The notes below the pieces were generated by a model. It searched no databases, was not told the DNA's origin, and saw nothing but the letters and a program-made list of their open reading frames with translations. From the NCBI RefSeq assembly GCF_009908265.2, contig NZ_JAAATX020000004.1, positions 124,001 to 188,000 on the forward strand: a DNA stretch of 64,000 nucleotides, given 5' to 3'. Every line of letters starts with the position of its first letter. Positions within the stretch are counted from its first letter, which is position 1. This DNA comes from Paragemmobacter amnigenus (GTDB taxonomy: Bacteria > Pseudomonadota > Alphaproteobacteria > Rhodobacterales > Rhodobacteraceae). The position numbers and the translations under genes were made by a program. Positions 27,046 through 35,354 of this stretch are shown here, in pieces.

Positions 27046-27172
27046 CCGCGCCGCGCCCCGCCCATGATCCTGCGCGAACCCTAGCCGCCGCCCCGCCCTG
27101 CCGCAAGGCGCGCACCTTTCCCTCGGCGGGGGTTCTGCTAGAACGGACCAAAGACGCAACGGATGTCCTCGC

Positions 27173-28843
27173 ATGGCCGATACCTTCCGCCTCACGCTGG
27201 CGCAACTGAACCCCGTGGTGGGCGACATCGCGGGCAACATCGCCAAGGCCCGCGCCGCATGGGACGAGGGGCGCGCGGCAGGCGCCGACATGGTCGCCCT
27301 GACCGAGATGTTCGTGACCGGCTACCAGACGCAGGACCTGATCCTGAAACCCGCCTTCGTCCGCGATGCCATGGCGGCGGTCGAGTCGCTGGCGGCGGCC
27401 TGCGCCGATGGCCCAGCCCTCGGCATCGGGGGGCCGTGGTCCGACGGCGGGGCGCTCTACAACGCCTGGTACGTTCTCCAGCACGGCAAGGTGTCGGCGC
27501 GCGTGCTGAAACACCACCTGCCCAATGACGGCGTCTTCGACGAAAAGCGCCTCTTCACCCCTGCCGATGTGCACGGCCCCTATGTGGTGAACGGCCTCCG
27601 CATCGGCACCCCGATCTGCGAGGACAGCTGGCACCCCGACGTGGCCGAAACGCTGGCCGAGACGGGGGCCGAGATCCTGCTCGTCCCCAACGGCTCGCCC
27701 TATCACCGCGGCAAGCCGGACCTGCGGCTGAACCTGATGGTGGCGCGGGTGGTCGAAACGGGCCTGCCGCTGGTCTATCTGAACATGACCGGCGGGCAGG
27801 ACGATCAGGTGTTCGACGGCTGCTCCATGGTGCTGAACGCGGGCGGACACCTTGCCGTGCAGATGCCCCAGTTCGAGGACTGCATCACCCATGTCGACTT
27901 CACCCGCACCCCCGACGGCTGGCAGGCCGCGCGCGGCCTGATGGCCGACATCCCCCCCGTGGCCGAGGCCGACTATCGCGCCATGACCATCGGCCTGCGC
28001 GATTATCTGGGCAAATCGGGGTTTTCCAAGGTCGTCCTTGGCCTCTCGGGCGGGATCGATTCCGCGCTCGTCGCCACCATCGCCGCCGATGCGCTGGGGC
28101 CGGAGAACGTGCATTGCGTCATGCTGCCCTCGCGCTTCACCTCGCAAGGCTCGCTCGACGATGCCGCCGATTGCGCGCGGCGTCTGGGCTGCCGGCTCGA
28201 CACCCTGCCCATCACCGGCCCGCAGGATGCCGTGGGTACCGCACTCGCCCCCCTCTTTGCCGGAACTCAGCCGGGCATCACCGAGGAAAACATTCAGTCC
28301 CGCCTGCGCGGCCTCCTGCTCATGGCGCTGTCCAACAAGTTCGGCGCGATGCTCCTGACCACCGGCAACAAGTCCGAGGTGGCGGTGGGCTATTGCACGA
28401 TCTACGGCGACATGAACGGCGGCTTCAACCCGATCAAGGACCTGTGGAAGACCCGCGTCTTCGACACCTGCCGCTGGCGCAACGCCCATCATCGCCCGTG
28501 GATGAAGGCCCCGCGCGGCGAGGTGATCCCCCCCGCCATCATCGACAAGCCCCCCAGCGCGGAACTGCGCGACAACCAGAAGGACGAGGATTCGCTGCCG
28601 CCCTATCCGGTGCTTGACGCCATCCTCGAAGGACTGGTGGAAAAGGAGCTGTCGGTGGCCGAGATCGTGGCACAGGGCCACGACCTTGCCACGGTGAAAC
28701 GGGTGGAAGGGCTGCTCTATACCAGCGAATGGAAGCGCTTCCAGTCCGCCCCCGGCGTGCGGCTCACGCAAAAGGCGTTCTGGCTCGACCGCCGCTATCC
28801 CATGGTCATGCGCTGGCGCGACGGCAGCGGCGCGCAGGGCTGA
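27173..28843 (+). CDS. nadE: Glutamine-dependent NAD+ synthetase
   Basis: The 556-residue enzyme makes NAD from deamido-NAD, using ammonia from glutamine. The N-terminal nitrilase-like amidase domain has the Glu45-Lys113-Cys149 triad (ALTEMF, VLKHHLPN, PICEDSW). The C-terminal synthetase domain has the ATP-binding P loop LGLSGGIDSALV near residue 290 and TTGNKSEVAVGY near 397. Length and motif order are normal. It is divergent from the MORN gene, with about 130 bp between start codons. Confidence 0.96.
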   Translation: MADTFRLTLAQLNPVVGDIAGNIAKARAAWDEGRAAGADMVALTEMFVTGYQTQDLILKPAFVRDAMAAVESLAAACADGPALGIGGPWSDGGALYNAWYVLQHGKVSARVLKHHLPNDGVFDEKRLFTPADVHGPYVVNGLRIGTPICEDSWHPDVAETLAETGAEILLVPNGSPYHRGKPDLRLNLMVARVVETGLPLVYLNMTGGQDDQVFDGCSMVLNAGGHLAVQMPQFEDCITHVDFTRTPDGWQAARGLMADIPPVAEADYRAMTIGLRDYLGKSGFSKVVLGLSGGIDSALVATIAADALGPENVHCVMLPSRFTSQGSLDDAADCARRLGCRLDTLPITGPQDAVGTALAPLFAGTQPGITEENIQSRLRGLLLMALSNKFGAMLLTTGNKSEVAVGYCTIYGDMNGGFNPIKDLWKTRVFDTCRWRNAHHRPWMKAPRGEVIPPAIIDKPPSAELRDNQKDEDSLPPYPVLDAILEGLVEKELSVAEIVAQGHDLATVKRVEGLLYTSEWKRFQSAPGVRLTQKAFWLDRRYPMVMRWRDGSGAQG

Positions 28844-28942
28844 TCCGCGGCCCCTGCGGAAAAGGCGGCACGCAAGTCGGGATTGGAACAGACGCCACCC
28901 CGCGCCCCGTGCTCCTGATGTCGGTCAAGGGCGGAGGGACGG

Positions 28943-29815
28943 ATGCGCTACGGAACGGGCATGGTGCTGGTGGTCGCGGCAGGCGTGACATGGTCGTTGC
29001 AGGGGCTGATCTTCCGCCAGATCCATGACGCGGGCACATGGGCCACGCTGTTCTGGCGCTCGGTCGGGATGATCCCCGTGCTTCTGGGCTTCCTGATGTG
29101 GCGCGCGGGCGGCTCGCCCCTCCCCGCCATCCGCTCGGTCGGGCTTGCGGGCGCGCTGGGCGGGCTGGGGCTGGTGGGGGCCTTCGGCGGCGCGATCTAT
29201 TCTATCCAGTCCACCACCATCGCCAATGCCGTTTTCCTCTTTTCCGCCTCGCCCTTCCTGACCGCACTGATCGGCTGGATGGCGCTGGGCGAACGCGTCC
29301 GGACCGAGACATGGGCCGCCATGGGCGTGGCGCTGGCGGGCATCTTCATCATGGTCCGCAGCGACCTGTCGGGCGGCGCGCTGGCGGGAAATGCCGCAGC
29401 ACTCCTCTCGGCGCTGGGCTTTGCCGTATTCACCGTCACCCTGCGCTGGGGCAAGGTGTCGGACAGCCTGCCCTCGGTCCTGCTGGGCGGGCTCTTCTCG
29501 ATCATCGCAGGCGCCACCGTCGCCGCGCAGATGGGCCAGACGCTGGCCGTCCCCCTGCCCGACGCGCTCTGGGCCATGGCGATGGGGGCGGTGACGCTGT
29601 CGGGGGGGATGGTGCTCTACGAACTGGGCAGCCGCGTGGTCCCCGCCGCCGAATCCGCGCTCCTGTCGAATATCGAGGTGATGCTCGCCCCCCTCTGGGT
29701 CTGGCTGTTCCTGGGCGAGACGGCCTCTGCCGCCACCTTCCTCGGCGGGGCGGTCCTGCTGGTCGCGGTCACCATGAACGGCATCTCCGGCGCAAGGCGG
29801 GCCGCGGCCGCCTGA
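28943..29815 (+). CDS. DMT superfamily (EamA) transporter
   Basis: This 290-residue membrane protein has ten predicted hydrophobic segments in two EamA halves: GVTWSLQGLIFRQI opens the first and SVLLGGLFSIIAG lies in the second. Such proteins usually export metabolites or amino acids. It begins with the ATG at 28943, 100 bp after nadE, and is followed by the toxin-antitoxin locus. Substrate unknown. Confidence 0.87.
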   Translation: MRYGTGMVLVVAAGVTWSLQGLIFRQIHDAGTWATLFWRSVGMIPVLLGFLMWRAGGSPLPAIRSVGLAGALGGLGLVGAFGGAIYSIQSTTIANAVFLFSASPFLTALIGWMALGERVRTETWAAMGVALAGIFIMVRSDLSGGALAGNAAALLSALGFAVFTVTLRWGKVSDSLPSVLLGGLFSIIAGATVAAQMGQTLAVPLPDALWAMAMGAVTLSGGMVLYELGSRVVPAAESALLSNIEVMLAPLWVWLFLGETASAATFLGGAVLLVAVTMNGISGARRAAAA

Positions 29816-29842
29816 CCCCGCCCCCACGCCCCGCAGACCCCC

Positions 29843-29871
29843 TTGACTGTATCTCAATCGAGATACACCCT
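29843..29871 (+). promoter_or_regulatory. Promoter/operator of the toxin-antitoxin locus
   Basis: TTGACT at 29843-29848 is a likely -35 element. It runs directly into the inverted repeat TGTATCTCAATCGAGATACA (29848-29867), with 8-bp arms, covering the spacer. RelB-type antitoxins repress their own promoters at such palindromes, so this is the probable operator. Confidence 0.6.
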
Positions 29872-29898
29872 TGCCCGCAGGTCCAAGGGAAAGCCCGC

Positions 29899-30207
29899 AT
29901 GCCCGCCAACACCACCATGCTCCACATCCGCATCGACGAAGACGTCAAGACCCGCGCCGCCGCCGCGCTCGAAGGGGTGGGGCTCACCCTCTCGGACGCC
30001 GTCCGCATCCTGCTGACCCGCGTCGCGCGCGAGGGCGGCCTTCCCCCCGGCCTGACCGTGTCCGAGGAAACCCACGACGAATGGTTCCGCCGCAAGGTGC
30101 AAGAGGCGCTTGACGACCCGGGGCCGCTCCTGTCCCATGAAGAAGCGATCCGTGAAATTGACGAGTTGATCCGTATCCGTGTCCGAGACAGAAGTCCGCT
30201 GGAGTAG
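29899..30207 (+). CDS. RelB/DinJ family antitoxin
   Basis: This 102-residue protein has an N-terminal ribbon-helix-helix region (TTMLHIRIDEDVKTRAAAAL, then GLTLSDAVRILLTRVA), typical of RelB/DinJ antitoxins that bind DNA and neutralise the toxin with their C-terminal part. The ATG at 29899 has AAGGGA upstream, and a palindromic operator precedes it. Its 3' end overlaps the start of the toxin frame by 29 bp, the usual coupling. It appears intact although the toxin is frameshifted. Confidence 0.85.
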   Translation: MPANTTMLHIRIDEDVKTRAAAALEGVGLTLSDAVRILLTRVAREGGLPPGLTVSEETHDEWFRRKVQEALDDPGPLLSHEEAIREIDELIRIRVRDRSPLE

Positions 30208-30458
30208 ACGCGCCCGTCTCGACGTGGCCTCGATCCATGCCTATCGCAGACCACAATCCGGTCGCAGCGGCGGCCCTTCGCGCCACGATCTTCGAGCGCG
30301 TTGCCCGCCTTCCCGCCAACCCCCGCGCCCATCGCACCGGCCGCCTTGCCGGCACGCGCGAGATGGTGGTGCACCCGAACTATATCCTCGTCTACGCCCT
30401 CGCCGAAGACACCGTCACCATCCTGCGCGTCCTGCACAGCGCGCGGAACTGGCCATAG
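30179..30458 (+). pseudogene. RelE/ParE family toxin, frameshifted
   Basis: The first part, from GTG at 30179, reads SETEVRWSRRARLDVASIHAY, the normal N-terminus of RelE/ParE toxins. The rest, starting IADHNPVAAAALR and ending TVTILRVLHSARNWP, is in a different frame and stops at 30458. The break lies at about 30240-30246 in GCCTATCGC. Restoring two bases (TATATC in place of TATC) would join both parts into a normal protein of about 93 residues, so a dinucleotide loss is the simplest explanation. Either the toxin is dead, or there is a sequencing error or recoding. Confidence 0.75.
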
Positions 30459-30477
30459 GATGGGCACTATTGCCCAC

Positions 30478-31347
30478 CTACCGGTGCCGCCGGAAGAACC
30501 GCGCCTTGGCATAAAGCTCCTCCAGCCGCTTCAGCCGCCCTTCCGTCACCTCCCACGTCCGGTCCTGCACCGACGCCAGCAGCGTCTCCACCAGAACCAG
30601 CAGGGACACGGTGGAATCCCACGCGCTCGGCGCCTCGATATGGCAGGCCAGCACATGCCGCGCATGGGCGGCGGCGGGCGACAGCCAGCGGTCGGTGACA
30701 AGGATCACCTCCGCCCCCTGCTCCAGCGCCAGCTCGGTCAGTTGCAGCACCGAATTCTCGTAGCGGCGGATGTCGAACACGACCAGCACATCCCCCCGCC
30801 GCATGTCCAGAAGAGCGGGCGGCCACGTATTCGACATCCCCGACAGCAGCGTCACATCCGACCGAACATTCCGCATCAGCGTGACAAGGTAATCCGCCAT
30901 CGCATGGGTGATCCGCCCGCCCATCGCAAAGACCCGCCGCGCCGGATCGGCCAGCAGCGCCGCCGCCGCGTCGAATTCCGCATGGTCGATCTGCCCCAGC
31001 GTCGCCTGCAGATTGCCCACCACCGCATCGGCAAAACGGTTGAGGATATGCGTATCCGGTACCCCCCCCGCCCAGCGGTCATGCTTGACCAGCGGCGAGA
31101 CGAGCATCGCCTCTACCTCTCCCCGCAGCGCCTGCTGGTAATCGGGATAGCCCTTGTAGCCCAGCTTCTGGCACAGCCGCACCACCGTCGGATTCGACAC
31201 CCCCGCCGCCTTGGCCAGTTCGGTGATCGATCCCAGCGCCGCCACGGGATAATGCGTCAGGATATGCCCCGCCAACTGCCGTTCGGCCCGCGTCAGGTCA
31301 CCCATCGCGCCGCGCATCCGGTCCTCGATCGTCAGCGCAGCGTCCAT
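30478..31347 (-). CDS. MurR/RpiR family transcriptional regulator
   Basis: This 289-residue regulator has an N-terminal helix-turn-helix of the RpiR type (LGSITELAKAAGVSNPTVVR near residue 40) and a C-terminal SIS domain (VFAMGGRITHAMADYLV near 135; VLVVFDIRRYENSVLQL near 190). SIS domains bind phosphosugars, though RpiR-like proteins also control other catabolic operons. The ATG at 31347 follows GAGGAGG. It is divergent from the amine-catabolism-like operon and is its most likely regulator. Confidence 0.88.
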   Translation of the reverse strand: MDAALTIEDRMRGAMGDLTRAERQLAGHILTHYPVAALGSITELAKAAGVSNPTVVRLCQKLGYKGYPDYQQALRGEVEAMLVSPLVKHDRWAGGVPDTHILNRFADAVVGNLQATLGQIDHAEFDAAAALLADPARRVFAMGGRITHAMADYLVTLMRNVRSDVTLLSGMSNTWPPALLDMRRGDVLVVFDIRRYENSVLQLTELALEQGAEVILVTDRWLSPAAAHARHVLACHIEAPSAWDSTVSLLVLVETLLASVQDRTWEVTEGRLKRLEELYAKARFFRRHR

Positions 31348-31377
31348 GCGGCCTCCTCTTTCCCCCGCCCGGGGCAC

Positions 31378-31485
31378 ATTCGGCCAGCGTGGCCGAATTC
31401 CCGCAACCGTCCAAGTCAGAAAAGTTTGTAACAGAAATGCGCGGGCCGAAAAATTCTTGACAGTCCCACGCCGCGGCGGAACTCT
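31378..31485 (+). promoter_or_regulatory. Divergent control region with palindrome and promoter
   Basis: The perfect inverted repeat ATTCGGCCA, gcg, TGGCCGAAT (31378-31398) lies 31 bp upstream of the RpiR-type gene and is a candidate operator. TTGACA at 31457-31462, 17 bp, then AACTCT at 31480-31485 forms a candidate promoter for the rightward operon. Confidence 0.45.
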
Positions 31486-31517
31486 TGGCCCCATCAGCGG
31501 CGAAGGGGACTCGCGCC

Positions 31518-32300
31518 ATGAACGCGGGCGGAACGGGGAATACGGCGGTCTTTCCGCCCGTGGTCGAGAATGGCACGGCCCGTGGGCGTCTGGTGCTGGT
31601 CTGCGAACATGCCTCGAACCATATCCCCGCGCGCTGGGGCGATCTGGGCCTGACGGCGGAACAGCGCATGGCCCATATCGCCTGGGACCCCGGCGCGCTG
31701 GGCGTGGCGCGCGGGCTTGCGCGCCTGCTCGACGCCGTGCTGGTCCATGCGCCCGTCTCGCGGCTTGTCTACGATCTCAACCGCGCGCCGCATATGGCGG
31801 GCGCCATGCCCGCACGATCCGAGGTGCATGACATCCCCGGCAATGCCGCCCTCACCCCCGACCAGCGCGCCACGCGCACGGCGGCGGTCTATACTCCCTT
31901 CCACCATGGCCTGCATTCCCTGCTGATGGACCGCCTCGCCCGCGGCCTTGCCCCGGTGATGGTGACCATCCACAGCTTCACGCCGGTCTATTTCGGCACG
32001 CCCCGCGCGGTGGAATTCGGCGTCATCCACGATGCCGACGAAACCCTGCCCCGCACCATCCTGTCCGAAGCCCGCGCCCGCACGCCGCTCCGCGCCGAAT
32101 GGAACGAACCCTATTCCGCGCTGGACGATGTGACCCACACCCTGCGCCTGCAGGCCACGCCCTATGGCCTGCCCAATGCCATGCTGGAAATCCGCAACGA
32201 CCTGATCGCCACCCCCGCGGCCGAACAGGCCATGGCCGGCACCCTTGCCCCCGTCCTGTCGGCCGCCATCGCCGCCCTTCCCGCCGGGGTGACGGCATGA
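31518..32300 (+). CDS. N-formylglutamate amidohydrolase family protein
   Basis: This 260-residue hydrolase has the family segments LVLVCEHASNHIPARWGDLG near residue 25, IAWDPGALGVARGLA near 55, and VTIHSFTPVYFG near 155, plus MLEIRNDLI near the C-terminus. Family members release formate from N-formylglutamate in histidine breakdown. No other hut gene is nearby; instead it leads an operon with a glutamine-synthetase-like ligase, so it may act on another N-acylated glutamate or a gamma-glutamyl compound. The ATG at 31518 follows AAGGGG. Confidence 0.85.
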   Translation: MNAGGTGNTAVFPPVVENGTARGRLVLVCEHASNHIPARWGDLGLTAEQRMAHIAWDPGALGVARGLARLLDAVLVHAPVSRLVYDLNRAPHMAGAMPARSEVHDIPGNAALTPDQRATRTAAVYTPFHHGLHSLLMDRLARGLAPVMVTIHSFTPVYFGTPRAVEFGVIHDADETLPRTILSEARARTPLRAEWNEPYSALDDVTHTLRLQATPYGLPNAMLEIRNDLIATPAAEQAMAGTLAPVLSAAIAALPAGVTA

Positions 32301-32533
32301 CGCGGCCCGCCCCGCCGCGCAGGCCCCTTGCCTTCCGCGACGCGGCCCGCAAAGATATGATCAAATTCCCCGTCCAACCCACGGACCCCGCCATGCCGCC
32401 CTCCGACCCCCTTCTGCGCGACTGCTGGCCCCGCAAGCCCGAATTCGGCGGTGCCCGTTCCGTCTGAGCGACCCAGCCCGTTCCCCGGCCCGGCCAAGGG
32501 CCAGACGCACCGCACAACAGATGAGAGCAAGAC

Positions 32534-33901
32534 ATGCCCGGCAACATGACCCTCGACGCCCTGAAAGAAGCCGTGGACCGCGGCGAGATCGACACCGTCC
32601 TCGTCGCCTCGGTCGACATGCAGGGGCGGCTGATGGGCAAACGCTTCCACGCCGCCTTCTTCGTGAATGGCGGCTGGAAGGAAACCCATTGCTGCAACTA
32701 CCTCCTCGCCGTGGACATGGAGATGAACACCGTCCCCGGCTACAAGACCGCCGGCTGGGAAAAGGGCTATGGCGACTACGTCATGAAACCCGACCTCGCC
32801 ACCCTGCGCCGTATCCCGTGGCTGCCCGCCACCGCGCTCTGCCTTGCCGACCTGCTCGACCACCACACGCATGAGGAGGTGGCCGTCAGCCCCCGCGCCA
32901 TCCTGAAAAGACAGGTCGCCCGCGCCCGCGCCATGGGCTTTGACGCGATGATGGCGACGGAACTCGAATTCTACATCTTCGAGAACGCCTACGAAGACCT
33001 GCGCGACACCGGCTTCGGCGGCCTCAAGCCCATCAGCGCCTATAACGAGGATTACCACATCTTCCAGACGACCAAGGAAGAAAGCCTCATGCGCGACGTC
33101 AGGAACCACCTCTACGCGGCAGGCATCCCCATCGAAAACACCAAGGGAGAGGCCGACAGCGGCCAGCACGAGGTGAACTACCGCTATTCCGACGCGCTGG
33201 ACACCGCCGACAACCACGTCATCGTCAAGCAGGGCGTGAAGGAGATCGCGCATCTGAAGGGCAAGTCGGTGACCTTCATGGCGAAATACGACCACCGCAA
33301 GGCGGGGTCGTCGTCACACGTGCACCAGTCGCTCTGGACGCTGGACGGCAAACCCGCCTTCTACGACCATGATGACGAACACGGCATGTCCGCCACGATG
33401 AAGCACTTCCTCGCGGGCCAGCTTGCCCATGCACAGGAAATCACCGCCTTCCTCGCGCCTTACGTCAACAGCTACAAACGCTTCTGCATCGGCCTCTTCG
33501 CGCCGACCAAGGCGGTGTGGAGCGCGGACAACCGCACCGCAGGCTTCCGCATCTGCGGCGAGCATACCAAGGCCGTGCGCGTGGAATGCCGCATCCCCGG
33601 CTCCGACGTGAACCCCTACCTCTGCTGCGCCGCCCTTCTGGCCGCAGGACTTGCAGGCATCGAAGGCAAGATGGAGCTGGAGCCCGAGATGAAGGGCGAC
33701 ATGTACAACACCGCCGGTATCCGCGAAATTCCGAAAACCCTGCGCGAGGCCGCAGACCGCCTGCATGGCTCGTCCATGCTGCGCGCGGCCTTCGGCGACG
33801 ATGTGGTGGACCACTACCACCACGCCGCGCAGTGGGAGATTTCGGAAACGGACCGCGTGGTGACCGATTTCGAACTCCAGCGACTGCTGGAACGCGCATA
33901 A
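32534..33901 (+). CDS. Glutamine synthetase family ligase (amine-glutamylating type)
   Basis: This 455-residue protein has the glutamine synthetase catalytic domain with ATELEFYIF near residue 137, the ATP/glutamate segment GSSSHVHQSLW near 257 and KRFCIGLFAPTKAVWSADNR near 315. It lacks the adenylylation-type C-terminus of GlnA. Relatives include GlnT and gamma-glutamylpolyamine or ethanolamine ligases, which activate amines by glutamylation. The position beside aldehyde and alcohol dehydrogenases supports an amine-catabolic role over ammonia assimilation. TGATCAAATTCC occurs 165 bp upstream (32358-32369). Confidence 0.83.
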   Translation: MPGNMTLDALKEAVDRGEIDTVLVASVDMQGRLMGKRFHAAFFVNGGWKETHCCNYLLAVDMEMNTVPGYKTAGWEKGYGDYVMKPDLATLRRIPWLPATALCLADLLDHHTHEEVAVSPRAILKRQVARARAMGFDAMMATELEFYIFENAYEDLRDTGFGGLKPISAYNEDYHIFQTTKEESLMRDVRNHLYAAGIPIENTKGEADSGQHEVNYRYSDALDTADNHVIVKQGVKEIAHLKGKSVTFMAKYDHRKAGSSSHVHQSLWTLDGKPAFYDHDDEHGMSATMKHFLAGQLAHAQEITAFLAPYVNSYKRFCIGLFAPTKAVWSADNRTAGFRICGEHTKAVRVECRIPGSDVNPYLCCAALLAAGLAGIEGKMELEPEMKGDMYNTAGIREIPKTLREAADRLHGSSMLRAAFGDDVVDHYHHAAQWEISETDRVVTDFELQRLLERA

Positions 33902-33957
33902 GTAGGGCGGGGTTCACCCCGCCCTGGGACGGATCGGCGGGGTGAACCCCGCCCTAC
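33902..33957. repeat. 22-bp inverted repeat between ligase and dehydrogenase genes
   Basis: The arm beginning GTAGGGCGGGGTTCACCCCG (33902-33923) is repeated exactly in inverted orientation at 33936-33957. Each arm itself is nearly palindromic (GGCGGGG and CCCCGCC). It lies inside the operon, starting at the stop codon of the ligase gene. Confidence 0.75.
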
Positions 33958-33970
33958 AAGGACGCCGAAC

Positions 33971-35350
33971 ATGAAACCCATCCAACTCATCTCGCCGGTC
34001 GACGGATCGGTCTATCTGGAACGCATGCCCCTGACGCCCGAGGCCGCACAGGCCGCCGTCGCCCGCGCCAAGGGCGCGCAAAAGGCATGGGCCGCCCGCC
34101 CGCTGGAGGACCGCATCGCGCTGGTCAAGGCGGGCGTGAAGAAGCTGAACGAAATGTCGGCCGTGATCGTCGAGGAACTGGCCTGGCAGATGGGCCGCCC
34201 CACCCGCTTCGGCGGCGAATTCGGCGGGGTGAATGCCCGCACGGAATACATGTCCGACATCGCCGCCGCGACCCTCGCCCCGCAGATGATCGAGGACAGC
34301 GACAAATTCCGCCGCTACCTCGCCCGCGATCCGGTGGGCGTGGTCTTCATCGTGGCCCCGTGGAACTATCCCTACCTGACCACCATCAACACGCTGGTCC
34401 CCGCCCTGATCGCGGGCAACACCGTGATCCTGAAACACGCCAGCCAGACCATGAAGGTCGGCGAGCGTCTGGCAGAGGCCTTCCACGCCGCAGGCGTGCC
34501 GGAAGACGTGTTCCAGAACGTCGTCCTCGACCATGCCACGACGGAATCGCTCATCGCCGCGCGCTCCTTCGGCTTCGTCAACTTCACCGGCTCGGTCGCG
34601 GGCGGGGTCGCGATGGAAAAGGCCGCCGCAGGAACCTTCACCCCCCTCGGCCTCGAACTGGGCGGGAAAGACCCGGGCTATGTCCGCCACGACGCGAACC
34701 TCGACGCCGCCGTCGATACACTCATGGACGGCGCGATGTACAATGCGGGCCAGTGCTGCTGCGGGATCGAACGCATCTACGTGCATGAATCGCTCTACGA
34801 CGCCTTCGTCGAAAAGGCCGTGGCATGGGTGAAAACCCTGAAACTCGGCAACCCCTTCGACGCGGACAGCACCCTCGGGCCGATGGCGAACAAGCGCTTC
34901 GCCGCCGTGGTCCGCTCCCAGATCGCCGAGGCCGTGGCCGCAGGCGCCAAACCCCTGATCGACCCCGCCCTCTTCCCCGCCGATGACGGCGGCGCCTATC
35001 TCGCGCCGCAAATCCTCGTCAATGTCGACCACTCCATGCGCGTGATGACCGAGGAATCCTTCGGTCCCGTCGTCGGCATCATGAAGGTCAAGGACGATGA
35101 AGAAGCCGTGCGCCTGATGAACGACTCGCCCTATGGCCTGACCGCCTCGGTCTGGACGCAGGATTACGAGACGGCACAGGCCATCGGCCAGCGCATCGAA
35201 ACCGGCACGGTCTTCATGAACCGCGCCGACTACCTCGACCCCGCGCTCTGCTGGACAGGGTGCAAGGATACGGGTCGCGGCGGCAGCCTGTCCTATCTCG
35301 GGTTCCATTCGGTGACCCGTCCGAAATCCTATCACCTCAAGAAGGTCTGA
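33971..35350 (+). CDS. NAD(P)-dependent aldehyde dehydrogenase
   Basis: This 459-residue enzyme oxidises an aldehyde to the acid. The nucleotide-binding segment is VAPWNYPYLTTINTLVPALI near residue 129, the general base Glu229 lies in GLELGGKDPGY, and the catalytic cysteine is within NAGQCCCGIER (about residue 263). The three consecutive Cys residues are unusual. It sits between a glutamylating ligase and an iron alcohol dehydrogenase, as expected if the operon takes a glutamylated or free amino-alcohol/aldehyde to the acid. Confidence 0.92.
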   Translation: MKPIQLISPVDGSVYLERMPLTPEAAQAAVARAKGAQKAWAARPLEDRIALVKAGVKKLNEMSAVIVEELAWQMGRPTRFGGEFGGVNARTEYMSDIAAATLAPQMIEDSDKFRRYLARDPVGVVFIVAPWNYPYLTTINTLVPALIAGNTVILKHASQTMKVGERLAEAFHAAGVPEDVFQNVVLDHATTESLIAARSFGFVNFTGSVAGGVAMEKAAAGTFTPLGLELGGKDPGYVRHDANLDAAVDTLMDGAMYNAGQCCCGIERIYVHESLYDAFVEKAVAWVKTLKLGNPFDADSTLGPMANKRFAAVVRSQIAEAVAAGAKPLIDPALFPADDGGAYLAPQILVNVDHSMRVMTEESFGPVVGIMKVKDDEEAVRLMNDSPYGLTASVWTQDYETAQAIGQRIETGTVFMNRADYLDPALCWTGCKDTGRGGSLSYLGFHSVTRPKSYHLKKV

Positions 35351-35354
35351 CCCC

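Noticed and set aside
32297-32467. A 56-codon frame overlapping the N-formylglutamate amidohydrolase stop by ATGA
   Set aside because: No family resemblance, proline-rich composition, and it contains the TGATCAAATTCC motif shared with another promoter region, so regulatory DNA is more likely than a gene.
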